A stretch of DNA of 64,000 nucleotides from Prunella strophiata (Eukaryota > Chordata > Aves > Passeriformes > Prunellidae): positions 58,219,551 to 58,283,550 of the forward strand of contig JAZBQD010000030.1 of assembly GCA_036583965.1 (NCBI GenBank). Direction: 5' to 3'. Of the stretch, positions 12,961 through 26,288 are shown piece after piece; position 1 is the stretch's first letter; the number at the start of each line of letters is the position of its first letter. Below the pieces are notes generated by a model. The model was not told where the DNA came from and did not search any database. It was given only the letters and a program-made list of their open reading frames with translations. Position numbers and translations under genes: made by a program.

Positions 12961-15429
12961 TCAGCTCACATGTTCCTGTGAATCGTCTCGATCTATTTTC
13001 TTTGTATTGGTTCTTTGCTACCTTCTGTGTCAGTCAAACAAAGGAAAATTTAATTGTGAAGAGAAAAACCAAAATCTGTGAGTCAGAAAACAAAATGGCT
13101 ACTGACCATAATTTTCAGTATACAAAACAGATTCATGTAAGTTGCAATCAATGTAGGGCCAGGGCTTAATGTACCATTAAAAAATAATTCACATCCAACA
13201 AAAATCACCTCTGTACAACTGTGTCCTTCGATTTTATAAAACAAGCCAGAGACACAGCATGAGGTTAAACATATCTAAATATCAGTAAATTACACACATA
13301 ATTAAACACAGATTTGACTTCAATTACTCCTATTTTTTAAGATGAACAATACTCAAGAGAAAGTAATATCCATAAATCGGAAAACAGGAAAAAAGAAGCC
13401 CTACAATAAAAGGAGCAGGTTTTCTAAGTTCAAGACCTTCCCCTTCAGGTACAAACATGTAGGAAATTTTGAGCTAGGCTGTATCATTCAGTCTTTTTGT
13501 GGCATTGTCTATTTAAAGAGGCCTCATGCTCATAACACAATCTAAGTGAACCATATAAGGAACAGTCTTCAACATACAGTGGTGCTTGCTCTCTGTAACC
13601 ATCCCATACTTCAAATGGTTACAGTATCTTCTTGATTTATTAAAACATATTAATATTACTATGAAAAGCTGAGGAAAAAGGAATATATCAGTCTTTAGGA
13701 GCTGATTGAGCTGTCTTAAGGTTAGGTTTTCGTTTGTGCAAAAATTGAAAAGGACTGAATTAAGGATGCAAAACATTTTTGGAGAATATTGAGCCACTAT
13801 TAGTCAAACTTCCCCTTACACTCTATGCACATAGTCATGGTGTATTTCTACTTTGCAATGCGCTTTACTGTCAGTGTTTTTATGCTGACATACAGCTGCT
13901 TTGAAATAGAAGCTCCTATATTTGTCCTTTCATAGAGAAAGATTGACTTCTTTCAGGTCTCAGATTTCAAGACTTTTACTACTCAGATCTGTACATTGAT
14001 GTAATCTGAATTTTCTTTCCTTTCTACTTTTCTGTATACATTTTCTGTATATAGCCATCTGTTTTGGCTGTCTTTTCAAGATTATGAAGCTATATTATCC
14101 CCTTAAGAAGCCTGGTTATGACAGCATAATTAAAACTAAAGATTCCATTGCAAATGCAACGAGTTTGATTTTAATTGGGACTACTTACAGAGTAGAACCA
14201 CTTCCTAAGTTGTGTGTTGTGCTACACCATGCATTGTTGGACTGAAGTTGATGAAGTTATGCAGGAAGTGATGAACAACTTTTGAATCAAAATAATAAAA
14301 TTTTTGATTGTCATTAAGGAAACCTGGCATCTGACAAATATCCTTACTCTGTCAAAGTACTGACAAAGGGAGGCTCAAAAAGGCTCAAAGGAAGGCTTTG
14401 AAGTGCAATATTATTCTATCCACATCTCTTAACTTATTTTTGAAATCCCTGATTTGTTTTTTATGCTGAAGTAAGAATTATCTGCACCATCTGGCAGGAC
14501 AAAGATGATGCTTGGACTGTAACTTCCAGAATTTGTCATTGCAGCAAACAATTTAAGAAAATGCATAAGAAGTACACACAGAACAGTGGTGGCAGCTTTC
14601 CACTCTGTAATTACTTCATACTTTCTGCAAAAAGTCTTAACCTTCCAGAGGATGTTTCCTCTTCCATAAATATTGCTGGCACAGCAGAAAACAGTTGGGA
14701 TTTTCTGTAAATATAAAACTCAGACAATTAACTCATGTACAACACACACGTCATCATATTCATTTGCCATTTTCATGGTGGCTTGTCCTTTCTACATTTT
14801 ATTATTCATTTGTGATAGCTATTATATGCCTTTCAGAGTCTATCTGGCTCTCCTGAGGAATATTTATGACTATTATAGGGCTCTTATGAGAAGACCCAAC
14901 GACAGTTATTGCAGAAACTCTGTGAAATGCTACATTAGTGCAGAGATATGCTGGTAGTAAAATACCTGAACTTGTTTCAAAGTATCCCTTGATGGAAATT
15001 AGAAGACAGGCTTCTACTGGTGAGGTTTTTTATCTCCTCTAACCCCATCACCTCAGACAACTGAATAGTTCTGATTGGAAGTTTAGTATTCAGTGATTGC
15101 ATCTGGTGCCTGAAACAACATGCTCTTGGAAAAGCTTTCAGTGGCAAAAAAACCAAGAAAACACCCTTTTTTATAGGTATTGGCTGCAGCTATAATACAG
15201 AAAAATAAAAATGGAAAGACCTTATGTGAAAATAGAAGGCCTAAAGGTGCCTCTTCTAATATTCAGGAACATCTCTGTTTACCCTTTATCCCTCTACTCC
15301 CTTCTATTTTTAAGAAGGAAGGGTGGTGTCCTGAAATGAATCTGAATACTGCTCCACCTTCTGGGAGGGAAAGAATCTGGAAGGAAGAGCAACAAATTGG
15401 GGAGGAGGAAGAAGGGAATAGCTTTCACT

Positions 15430-15432
<3 letters not shown>
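12961..15432. other. Unique AT-rich sequence, no gene seen
   Basis: No gene or recognised repeat. Open frames up to 94 codons (13513-13797 minus, 14673-14957 plus) contain no recognisable domain and no sign of splice-bounded exons. Confidence 0.5.

Positions 15433-15467
<35 letters not shown>
15433..15467. repeat. Poly(T) tract, 35 nt
   Basis: An uninterrupted T run. CR1 elements do not end in poly(A), so this is not a CR1 tail. It may be the tail of an antisense retrocopy, but nothing recognisable follows it on the right. Confidence 0.9.
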
Positions 15468-15469
<2 letters not shown>

Positions 15470-16619
15470 TGTCTAATTTCATTCCTGTATCAATATATGA
15501 CTTTGTGAATCATGTTTGTTCTACCATGTTCATTAAAAAAATTCACTATTTTTCTAACTTTTCCTCCCCCTGTATAATAGAAAAGAAGTCATTTTAGCTT
15601 AGAGCTAGGAGATTTTCTGGTATGTTAGTGGTTGCTGTAGGAGTAAATATCCTATACTGCCAGGGAAAAAAATTAAAAACATCATGGTTGGAAAATGAAA
15701 AAAGATAATTTACCAGGATGAAAAAATTAAAGAAAGAAAAAGAGAAGATCAAAAAATTGAGAAAAGCAAAATAAATGGAAAAGCAAAGGCCTGATAACAC
15801 ATGGATACAATATAAATATAAAGAATTTCAGCTTGGGTGTAAATATTAACTTCATCTTACATAGAACATAAATTCTTGTGATGAGTTCAGGTCCTGTGAA
15901 TGCAAGAAATAGGTTCTATTATTCAATCTCATTATCACAGCTATTTAATACACTTCTTTTAGTGGAATCTCTGCAAAAATTTACACAATACCTTTTCAGA
16001 ACTTAGGTTTTGTGCACTGTTTGAAAATTGATATTTATTTATGTTGGCTGGGCTTTAAGTAGTCTATGAAAGAAAGCTGTGCATTGTCTTGGAATGTAGT
16101 TTAATTCCATTTTGGACCTCTCCAGCATTTATCTTTGCAAATAACTTTCTTTAACTTCCCTCAAATAACCAAAGACTAATCTTATGCCAGGAAAAGGAGT
16201 CTCCACAAGTATCTTCTTTAATCAAAGGAGGGATGTAGCTTCCACAAAGGAAATGTTTCATAACAAGAGGTTCTGAATCATTACTGAAGGTGTCCTTCTG
16301 CACTGAGGATATGTAAGAAGATGATCCTTCATAGGTGTAAGTCTTTCTGACTAACCCTTCAAAGTCCTTTCTTGTTAGTGCCATCTTTTCCTCTGCCTAG
16401 TTTTCTCTACTACCAGTTACAGGTCATTGATTTTGTTCAAATTATTAGTAAAAGTTTTTTTTTTATGATAGGATGAACATCCCACCACAGGACCAGAATA
16501 TTATATTCCCCTCTCTCTGGTACTCCTGACCATAAGCTTCCTGGAACAGAAATTAATTTTTGCTTCTGACTCTTAGGCAAAACTCATCAGATTGCCTATA
16601 TTTCAACAAAATCAATAGG
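15468..16619. other. Unique AT-rich sequence
   Basis: No gene or recognised repeat family. A purine-rich stretch at about 15665-15790 gives a phenylalanine-rich minus-strand frame that is compositional only. Confidence 0.5.
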
Positions 16620-16737
16620 AAAAAAAAAAAAAAACAAAACAAACAAATAAAAAAAAAAAAACAAAAAAACCACAAACAAAAAAACCCCACCCAAATAAAA
16701 CAACCAAAAAACCCACCCCAAAATACAAACCAAAAAG
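16620..16737. repeat. G-free A/C-rich low-complexity tract
   Basis: About 117 bases with no G and only a few T on the plus strand. It grades from nearly pure A to CAAA, CCAAA and CCCACC words. This is the complementary type of the G/T tract at 2814. The lysine/asparagine/proline open frame over it reflects composition only. Confidence 0.85.
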
Positions 16738-16995
16738 TGTAATATCTTAGTAAGTAACTTAATTGAAGTCAATAATATTGGTTTCCTCTAGCTGAGGATC
16801 TGGTCCTGAGCATTGGTTAAGTGTGAGACTGAGTGTAAATAAATCATATTGCAGTACTGGAGTGTATGGTAATTGGGTTATTTTGTTTTCTGGGTTCCCC
16901 ATCTTTTGCTCTTCTGGTTTACTTAAATTAACAAACAGCATGAAGCTTTTTAAACCTGTCCTTGATGTTCATGGAGGAAGAGCAAATGCCAAACT
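16738..16995. other. Unique AT-rich sequence, no gene seen
   Basis: Moderate-complexity AT-rich DNA between the A/C tract and the homeodomain-like block. I see no gene or repeat here. Confidence 0.5.
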
Positions 16996-17190
16996 TTAAC
17001 TACAATTAATTACAAATAGTGAGATACCTTATAGGAGGTAGCAGAAAATATAATCATTCACATTTAAATTAAGTGTTTCAAATAATGATTTAATTGAGAA
17101 TTAATAAGCCAGTTATTGCAGGTTAATTAAATGCCACTTGATGATTAAAAACATATTATTTATTCAGATTAACAACTATTAGGCAGGAGT
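16996..17190. promoter_or_regulatory. Candidate conserved regulatory block rich in homeodomain-like sites
   Basis: The segment has a dense set of TAATTA/TTAATT words (AATTAATTA at about 17003, TTTAATTGAG at about 17089, AGAATTAATAA at about 17097, GGTTAATTAAATG at about 17121) plus a CACTTG E-box-like word followed by ATGATTAAA. In vertebrate gene deserts such blocks are often conserved enhancers bound by homeodomain proteins. AT-rich DNA also makes such words by chance, so this is only a candidate. Confidence 0.2.
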
Positions 17191-18221
17191 GTAGCCCCAC
17201 ACCCTGCTGTGTACTTATTATTTTAAAATCTCTGCCAATGTATTTCTCATTTTCAGGCTTGTTTTGTTTTTTACTTTGTTTCTGTTTATAACACCTTGAA
17301 AACACGACAAAACACCCCAAAATTTTAGCACAAGATTGTTTTTTGCAACACTGAATATTTCTTGGGGTTTTTGATGAGAATGTTTTTGAAAGTTCATTTT
17401 TGTAATTGTAAGGAAGAAAACACTGAAATGTGACAAGTGTTACATATATACAAGTTTATATAAAACAAGGAGGAAACTTGCAATGAGTGCATACAGCACT
17501 CAGAAATTAAGTCAACTACCAAATCTTTAAACTTCCAAATAAATCCTGTGCTTCAACTCATAGGCCATACCCAGTTAATTCTCAGTAGAGCTATACAGCT
17601 ATATATGCTACCCACACTTGGATGCAGTGTGTGAATGTTGTCTTTTGGTGGTCACGACTGGGTGCTGGAAAAATCCACATATACTTGTATAAAAACTTTT
17701 AAACCATGCATTGATGCTTTTGTTGAGTTTATGCTGACAGGTTATTTAGAATTCCATGTAGATGAAAGATTGCCATAATAGAGCAAACTTTTCATCATAT
17801 TAATGCACAGTATAAGCACCATTTTTTCAAATCCAAAACAACTTTAAATCAAAGCAACTGTGCAATATACAGAGCAGGACATCAGTGTTCTCCCACCTTA
17901 GTTTGGACAAGAAGCTGCAGACTGGCAGGTAGCCTGTTACAATCATTTCTTTTAGAAATATTGCACAGCTACCATGAGATGAGGGAAGTGGCAGTGCCAT
18001 GTATCTGCATGAGCTGATTCTTTGCCACTTTAGCTGATTCTCATCTTCCTCAATGAACTTCAGCTGCACTAAAAGATTTTATACTACAGAACAGAGGCAT
18101 GGAGTTCTCTACTGCCTGTTCACAACCTCTTAGTGTTGTTGAAACAACAATTTTTGGTTTTTCTGTTCGGACAATGTTCTCAAGCACATAGTGTGATTCT
18201 TGAATTGAACATTGCAGATGT
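17191..18221. other. Unique AT-rich sequence, no gene seen
   Basis: No gene or recognised repeat. Short open frames on the minus strand near 17218-17436 and 17827-18069 contain no recognisable domain. Confidence 0.5.
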
Positions 18222-18282
18222 GAGAGTTGGAATTGATGATCCTTGTGGTCCCTTTCAACTCAGGATATTCTATGATTCAATC
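18222..18282 (+). mobile_element. CR1 LINE 3' terminus, sense
   Basis: Only the last 60 or so bases of a CR1 are present: GTTGGAATTGATGATCCTTG, then TCCCTTTCAACTCAGGATA, then the tail ATTCTATGATTC. This matches the usual end of avian CR1 3' UTRs. It is heavily 5'-truncated. Confidence 0.85.
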
Positions 18283-21200
18283 ATAAGTGACTTAGAGAAA
18301 TATCAGGAAGCCTTTCTATTATAGTCAGGTATTCCAACAGAAAATTTCTTTTATCCTGTTTTGACATGGACCATGGTTGATTATCCCAGCTTAAGTGAAA
18401 CAAAGATAAAGACAGGAAAGAATCAAAATATTAATTTACTCTGGTTGTTCATACAAACTGAGGCAGAAAACAAGATTCTATGCACTGGTTTACAACTATT
18501 ACTTAAGTCCCATGTCAAAAGCATAAAACTGTTTCTTTTCACTGCTATGAACTGCATTTCCTTTTTACATAATCAGAGATGGTAGAATTGGTGTCACGTT
18601 GACTGGAGGACATTTTACACCAGTATGCACAACTGTTACAACTTCTGAGAGGCCAAAGTCCCCTTCCAACTGTCCTCTCTAAATTCATGGATGGCTTGCT
18701 GACAAGCCTCTTCCTGGCACCAGTAGGCTTATAAACAGTTGTCTTGATAGCATAGTAGTTGAGCTTAAAATTATTTTACAGAAAAAAAAATCTTCCTAAT
18801 CCTATTTTAGGCATAAAAAACCTATTTAAGTTAGGTTTAAGACTAACTTAAAAAGGAAAGGGTCTTGAGAGAAAAACCAATTACACTAGCTTCTGCTCCC
18901 TCAAACTCACTGACTTTTAAGCTGGAAGAGGAGACAGTTAAAAGGTTTGTTTTCTCTTCATCTGGGTGTATAAGTGTTTTCTGCGGAAGTCAGGAAGGCC
19001 AGTCTTTCCTAAGCATAATAGGCAATGGAGAAAACTGTGAGCTACCATGCTGAACAAGATGGACAACCTTTTCTTGATGAAAAAGTGAGCAAGAATAGAG
19101 AATGTTGTGTCACTTATTTTGCATTTCCTTCAGACTGCTCTATCAGACAGTTTCAGCAACTTCTCACTTCTCTGGAGTATTCATGAAAGTGATGTATGAC
19201 TGTGAGACGATGCAAATGCTGTGTCAATAGGTGTCAGAATCTTCATATTCTTTGAGTTAAACAGCTAAAGATATTTTAATATGAGGCTATTTAAGCATTT
19301 AAGCTATGTCCATTTTGAGATATTAATTACTTGATACACTTATAGTGTCATTTGGTGTAGCTGTATGGGCCATATGGCTGTTGTGGATGTGATTCCTAAT
19401 TCTTCTTCAACTTTTCAAGACTGACTGTAAATTTTAAATTGCAATGAGTTTTCAGCAGCTTGGTAGACCTCAGTCATCCTCTGCAAACCTCAGTTTATCC
19501 TAAAACTAGCACAGCAGACATTAAAATGAGGGAGAAATTGTCACACAGATCAATTGTAAAATGCATTGCCTCAGCTTTATTAAAGTGTCAGTGGATAAGG
19601 ATGAGGATGGTGGTGGAAAATAAAGGACTGAAGTATTCAAATAATTCAAACTGCATTATCATATACTTTTTTCTGTGCCTTTTGAGATGCATACGAATAA
19701 TGATTGTAATCAATTCTGTTTGAAAGCTGTGATGGGGTATAAAGACAAATATAGCCTTCAACTTAAAGAAGAACATTTTAAAATACACTAATGCATCCAT
19801 ACCTTTTGTTACTATTTAATCAAATTAAGTAGTTGAATTTTGCACATATTATTCACTGTATTTAGGTTGCCTCACCATTTAAAATGTTGTTTAGTACCAA
19901 AGATAATTACCAATGAGCCACTTAGACTATAATCATTCTTGTTTTCTTGTTTCCAACTTTTCAGACTTTTTGTAGTTTCAAAAGTGCTCCATGAAAATTT
20001 ATTTACAGGGTCTTTCGCCTTCCTGAGAAATACTCAGATGAAAAGAAGAAGAGTGAAAATTAGAGAACTCCATGAGATATCAAACTGGAGAATTCTGATC
20101 CCTGATGAAATGCTTGGCCACTTTTCTTCTTTAATGACCTCAAGGTGTTTTGTGACTGGATGCCATAGGTAGTGGGGCATCAGGTCTTGCTTCATGTCAG
20201 CCAGTTTGCTCCTGTACCTTTTCTTGCCTTGGTATATCAGGTCATATTAAAAAAGAAGACTTTCATCATACCTCATAGGAACATCAGCACATCCCTATGG
20301 AGAAGGTAAATCTGACAATATGAAAGAAATAAAGCCATGATAAAGTGTTGCAATTTTTTTTTTTATTTTTGGTTTTGGTTTTGTTTTATTTGGTTTCTTA
20401 TTAATAGAAAGCCCTTTAAAATGCACTCTCTCTTCAGACATCCCATCCTCTCCTGTAAGAGAACATATCACAGGTGACCCACTCACATGTCATGTCAGGA
20501 TTGTGGAGGAGTCAGGAAATGGAATCAGTGCTGCAGGGCTGCATCTGTGTGAAATACCCTCCTTCTGCACACTGCTAAGTGGGCTTGGAGGCTCCACTGT
20601 GCTCTGGCTACACACAAAATTCTACAATTAGGGATCAGAGGCAGATGAATGTCTTGTCTCATCATAGGAACAATAACAGGAACACAATATCCAAAAAACA
20701 CAGGGAGGTTAACACAGTAAATGGGCTTTAGGATATGCAGAAGAAATGAATGACAGGAAATTTCTAACCACAGTGTACAGAGGGAATCAGGAATATGCAA
20801 ACAGATCTGCTTTGCTTCCTTCAAAGACAAACAAAGAGTGTGAAAATGTAGTTGAGGAGATGTGAGAAGTATTTTGCTTCAAGGTGGGGAAGATGCAGAG
20901 GAAAGATAATGGCTTTAGTGTTCATGGAAATCCTGTATGTAGGAAGGAAAGAACTTCTCAGAGCATGTACAGTTCCCTTTTTCCTTCACTGTAACCATCA
21001 TCTTTTACAATGATTTTTGGCAGAGGTTGCAGAAAATGCATGAGAAATGAAGAAAATCCTGAGAGGCAAAGTTGTGAATGTTTTAGTCACAGTCTTTGCA
21101 CCCTATTTTTATACAACTTTGGGGCCATTCAAGGTGTTTGTGAAACACAGGTGAAACTCACCAACAGGCTGCAGTGCTGTTGTGACTGCACTTGCAAAAG

Positions 21201-21296
21201 AGACACAACTATGTGCTGTGACCATACATGCCTTGTGTGTTAAGGAACCAAGACACAGAAGAAAGGATAAACTTCTTGCCCATCAAAGTAAATGGC
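18283..21296. other. Unique AT-rich sequence, no gene seen
   Basis: No gene or recognised repeat family. A T/GTTTT tract lies at about 20355-20400. An open frame of 101 codons on the minus strand (20525-20830) lies in a slightly GC-richer stretch and has no recognised domain. Confidence 0.5.
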
Positions 21297-21317
21297 ATTT
21301 CTTCTTCTTCTTCTTCA

Positions 21318-21387
<70 letters not shown>
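21297..21387. repeat. Microsatellite: (TTC)n followed by (ATT)n
   Basis: About six TTC units at 21297-21315 run into about 23 uninterrupted ATT units ending near 21387. The leucine-run open frame over it is the translation of the repeat. The uninterrupted array is likely length-polymorphic. Confidence 0.95.
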
Positions 21388-24300
21388 TCACTTATTATTA
21401 ATGTTACAAGTTTTTTTATTTATAAATAAGAAACGCTATGACAACTACATTCAAGTAAAAATATTAATTAGGAAAAAAATTTAAAATTTCTATTTTCAAG
21501 CAAAATGAATTTTCTTTTTCAAATGATTTCATCAAAATTTGTTACATATTGTAATACTTTATAAAAATAAATATTTATTTGAAGACACTTTCTTCATGGA
21601 GAATTTCACCATTCAAGAAATTTCTATCATCTCCAGAAGAAATATCTCTGTTAAGATTTTGCTTGATATTTTTGTAATCAATTTTCATGTAGAAAACATT
21701 TAAGTTTTGAAATATTTTAGTATTGTTTTTTGGAACTGATTTTTTAGAGAGACTTGGATTCTTCACTAAAAGCTCTATAACTGCCTATTAGTATTAAATC
21801 CCTAGTTCAATGTTTTTCAAACTAAGGATTTTAAAATATTCCTGTCTTCCCATAACCATCAGGATAGATTGATAAAGTGTCCAATAGACCTGTCTTTCTG
21901 CAGTACAGCTTACAGGGAGGCTTCATAGTCAAATAAAAAATGTCCAAAGGAGGTGGCAATTCAAAAAGGGATGTTCAAAATGTTACTGTATTCCTATAAA
22001 ATAATCTGCTACCAGCAAAATACTTTGACCCAGAGCAACAGATATTTTGCATATGTAAGCAAGAATACATTTTCTGTGTGAAGCAAATCCTGTGACCTGA
22101 CTGACATCTTCCAGTGTAAATCTGTCTTCTCATTTTCCCACTGACACAGTTTTATTCTCAAACTAAATTGAAGCTCACATCTGCAGCCTTGGCTGATCTT
22201 CTGCTCCTCCAGACCTTTTTCTCCTGTCTCTAATTTTCTGTCTGCATACATTTTCTCTCAACTATCTGCACATTCGTTTTCCTTGTGACTAACCCTTTTC
22301 TCACTGTAATTTTGCTTCCTCTCCATCAGAGAAGTTCCTGAGCTGCTGTTCTGGAGTGCAGAAGAACATGGTGGTGATCCCCTCTCATTCTAGCAACACT
22401 TGACCATACTCATCTTTCTTGCAGTAGTGTTTTCATTCACAGAAGAGCAGTTGCAAAATCACTAACTTATTATAGTATATTTCAATAAACTCTCACAAAG
22501 GAAAAAAAAAAAAAAAAAAACCACAAAAAAACCCCAAAAACAGCTGTACAATAAATCTTATGCTTCAGTGCTTTTGAGATGAAACGTTTTCATCTTTAAA
22601 AGCCTTTTTCTTCAAAGATTTCCTTTTAATTCTCTTCCAACTTACAAACTCAAAATAAATTAAGATTCTAAATTTTTAATTCTTTTGTTTTAAGCTCATA
22701 ATTAGACTTAAATTATTACTTTTTACTGTACTTTATAATAGTCACAGCTAATAGCTGTGGTTTATAAACAAAAGTTCAGTTCTCATTTCCTTTGTCACAA
22801 ACATAGAAACATGAACACTCCTATGATGTATTTATCATAGGAAAAAGGGAAAGAAGGGAGGATATTTATAGCAGTCTGTTTGCCAGTCCTTTTCTGTAGC
22901 TGAGAAAAGCATCATTTGCCTAGTGCAGTTTCTGCTATGCTCTCACTAATCCCAGCTGCCAGACTGAAGTTGACTGAAAGGATCTGTAGGTACTGTGCTA
23001 TGAACTTCATTAGTTCTAGTGCTATGTCAGGGTCTGAGAAATTAATTTAAAAATAACCCTTCCAGCTGTAAGGTTGTAGGTTTGAGGAGAGTCCTAATTT
23101 ATATGGGCAATGAGATAAGGGAGAATAGAGCAGAAAAGGATGAGTTGCATTAACATAGATTAGCCACTGAAAGAAAGACATTTACCTCCTTCTTGGACAT
23201 CCATTGAGATCTTCATGTCAAAACCAAAGCTACATTTTAGAGATCTTTTTGATTTAAGGTCTTATTTATAACTTCTTACATGCATCTTCATGGCCAAGTT
23301 TGTTTTTAGAGTCACAAAAGCTGTTTGTCATGACAGAATCCTTTCCTTTAGCCTCGACAGCTGCAATCTTTCCCTGCTTTATACCCTGAACATTTTCAGA
23401 CATTTTTGTGTCCTGGCCTTTTGTACATGAAGCTAAGACCTCTCATGTTTTTTCCCCTTATCTGCCACATTTTTTACATAAATTTTCTTAAAATCTAGAC
23501 TTTGTTTTCAATGATTTTTACATGTTATTTTCAGTCTGGCTTTCAAATGGGCACCTTGAAATTTCTTTCCCATAACTGCATGCTTTCTCTTCTTAACATC
23601 TACAAAACTTAATCTTCCTGCAGTTCTCCTTTCTAGCTCTTCTTCATTATACTGTTGGCAAATTTGGCAATGATCAAACAACTCTAAATAGTGCTCAAGT
23701 CTAATGATTGTCATGGTTTTCCTGTATTTCCTTTAAAACAATTTCATTTTAGTTTTACCATTGGGTTTCAAGCTTTCAGGGAAACCATCCCTTTATTCTA
23801 ACTAAACATTATCCAAAAGGAAAAAGCTCCTCACAAGGGCTCCCAATTTCTGAACTAAGAATGCTAACACAACAACAGTTTCAAGTTGGAATGAATAAAT
23901 CTAGAAAGAGAAAGCTTCTCCAAGGTATTCAATATTGCTACTGCTTTTTAACTAGTATTTCATAAAGCATATGATTTACATTGCATCGGGCTAAAGACAT
24001 TTGTATAACATCTTTGGCCTAAAGCGTCATCAAGTTCTTGTTTAAGTTCCTTTCTAAGCAAGGATGAAGTTTTCACCATGTCCAACATTTTTAACAATGT
24101 AGTTCAATTAACTTGATTTTGTTCCTACCCCAAACTTCCCTGATGTATGTATCTCACTTCTATTAGGATCTCAAAAACTTTTCTTCAAATTCAACTTGAA
24201 GGAATAAGGTGCAAAATTTTGTAACACCACTATATAAATACATATATTGCTGGCACATCATAACACCAATAAATACACTGTGTGCTTTATAGCTGCTATC

Positions 24301-26195
24301 AGTGGCAGAGTCAGGCAATAACCCTGAGCAATATAAATATTCAATTAGAGACTCCCTTTCCTTATGCATGCCTGCTAAATATCACTAAGGAATGGTAGAC
24401 TGCAAAAATGCCTTGTCACGACACAGCCATAGTATCCTGCACCAACTGGAAGACACAGTCCTGTTTATGAGATATATTTTTCCTCTCAATTTTAGTATTT
24501 TTTAATCTTATTTAACTTTAATGATGTCACAAGAGCTTTTAGACCATCTTCTAGCTAAATAAACTATTAGGGACTTGATTTTTTTTTTTTTTTTTTTTTT
24601 GTAGGTTTGCCTCATGCAGGTCTGACCTATTTTAGTTTGTTACAGTGACGGAGAGTTATCACACGGCTAAAATTCAGCTTCCAAGAGTTCTGTATTAGAA
24701 ACAACAAGGAAGCTTCAGCTTTATATTCCCTGTCCACAAAAGCATAGTTCAGAATTCTAGCTTTTAATTAGTACAGCCATTGAACTTTTTTAACAAGTTG
24801 ATCTTCTATTTAGTGTTTATTTAAAGTTTAGACTATGTATTCTATATCTATATGATGAAAAATATATTTTGGCAAAATAGATACCAACAAACTTATAAAT
24901 AGATGAGACATTAGTTTACATCTTCCATTTCACCATTGGAAAAATATTCCTTACCTAAGGAGGCCATGTTCACTATGCAGTGCTTTTTTACCTTTTTTTT
25001 TTTTTTTTTTAAGGACTTGTAATTACTGAATGTTGGCCAAAATACCCACTTAATCTTTTCAATGTGTTAACTGTTGCTTTATCTATCCTAACAGATGGAA
25101 GCTGATTTTGCACTACTTGTATTTTTCAAATTGATGCTGCCAGGATCTGCTTTGCAAGTGCTATTGAACTTTCACTGGATAAGATAACTTAGATCTTTGT
25201 TAATTTCATAGAATAATTAAGATTCCCTGTAAGTGGAAACTTGGACAGGTGTATGATGCTTAGAGGTAAAAAAGCTGTTCAGGATCATTATATCAATGTA
25301 GTACATTGATACAATTATAAAATAGAAATATGCCAGGTACAAAAGCAGCTATAAAACACTCTGAACAGCTTCAGCAAGATGCATGCTGACCTCAGACTAC
25401 AGCAAATAATCTCCCGTTACTTACATGACATTTTCTTTCAGTGCAAATTTTCCACTCTGTGACCCACTTTTCTGACTTTATTAATTCAAAAAATACAATG
25501 CAATATGTGAAAAAGAGCCGGTGTGATGAATGTCACAAGTCCATTGCTTAGGTTGCCAGGGAAATTTTCCCTATGGTGAGCACACGTTCTGAAAACACTT
25601 TATGTTTCCACTCAATGATTGCAGTCATTTGCTTTGTTTTTAAGTACTAGATGCACTCCACCTAAACCCAGGCTTAATTAATCGACCCTTTCCTAACCTT
25701 TAATATCCTGAAACCCCTCTGTCCCACACAGGCATACAACCTATCTAATTACTTTGACATGTTTGTGCATGGATTTATTTGGTGTCTCATTCTTCCCCAG
25801 GGAGCTACTTGAGCAATGCCCATGTATGCTCACAAGTGGGAATGGGAACCTGTCTCCTGTCTCTCAATCAATTAAGAATCAAGATGCTAACTAATTCCTC
25901 AGTCTCTAGAGCTGCTTTCAATTTTGTTGGTCATGACATATGTTCATGTCCAATACTGGATTTCTTTGAGTTGGTTGACAGTGGTCGATGATATTTACTG
26001 TTTGTATAATACCTCAGTTTATGGAAGGCAAGACAGAACGGGAGCTCTTGCACACTTTCTGAGGGATCTGGATGATCAATTTATACTTAAACTTATAAAT
26101 CAGAGTAGAATAATACTGAAAATTCTTCCCTTCCTTACTTTTTCGGTGTATTCATTTTCCACCAATTAAAAAGGATTAATATTATTTTGTTTTCT
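21388..26195. other. Unique AT-rich sequence with three homopolymer tracts
   Basis: No gene or recognised transposon. There is an A run of 19 at 22502-22520 followed by A/C words, a T run of 22 at 24579-24600 and a T run of 18 at 24993-25010. A 21-bp palindrome with a one-base centre lies at 25291-25311. Open frames are short and unrecognised. Confidence 0.5.
25291..25311. repeat. Perfect 10-bp inverted repeat with one-base centre
   Basis: The arms are TATCAATGTA and TACATTGATA around a single G. Such an arm length is rarely random, but it can occur by chance in 64 kb of AT-rich DNA. Function is unknown. Confidence 0.9.
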
Positions 26196-26288
26196 GGAGA
26201 ACCTGCTTGAGCAGGGATGTTGGACTAGATGACCTCGAGTGGTCTCTTCCAACCTTACCCAGTCTGTAATTCTGTGATTCATAATTCA
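26196..26288 (+). mobile_element. CR1 LINE 3' terminus, sense
   Basis: The end of a CR1 3' UTR is clear: ACCTGCTTGAGCAGGGATG, TTGGACTAGATGACCTCGAG, GGTCTCTTCCAACC, then the tail AATTCTGTGATTC. The copy is truncated to the last 90 or so bases and contains no coding sequence. Confidence 0.92.

Noticed and set aside
21182..21484. Leucine-run protein frame
   Set aside because: It is the translation of the (ATT)n microsatellite.
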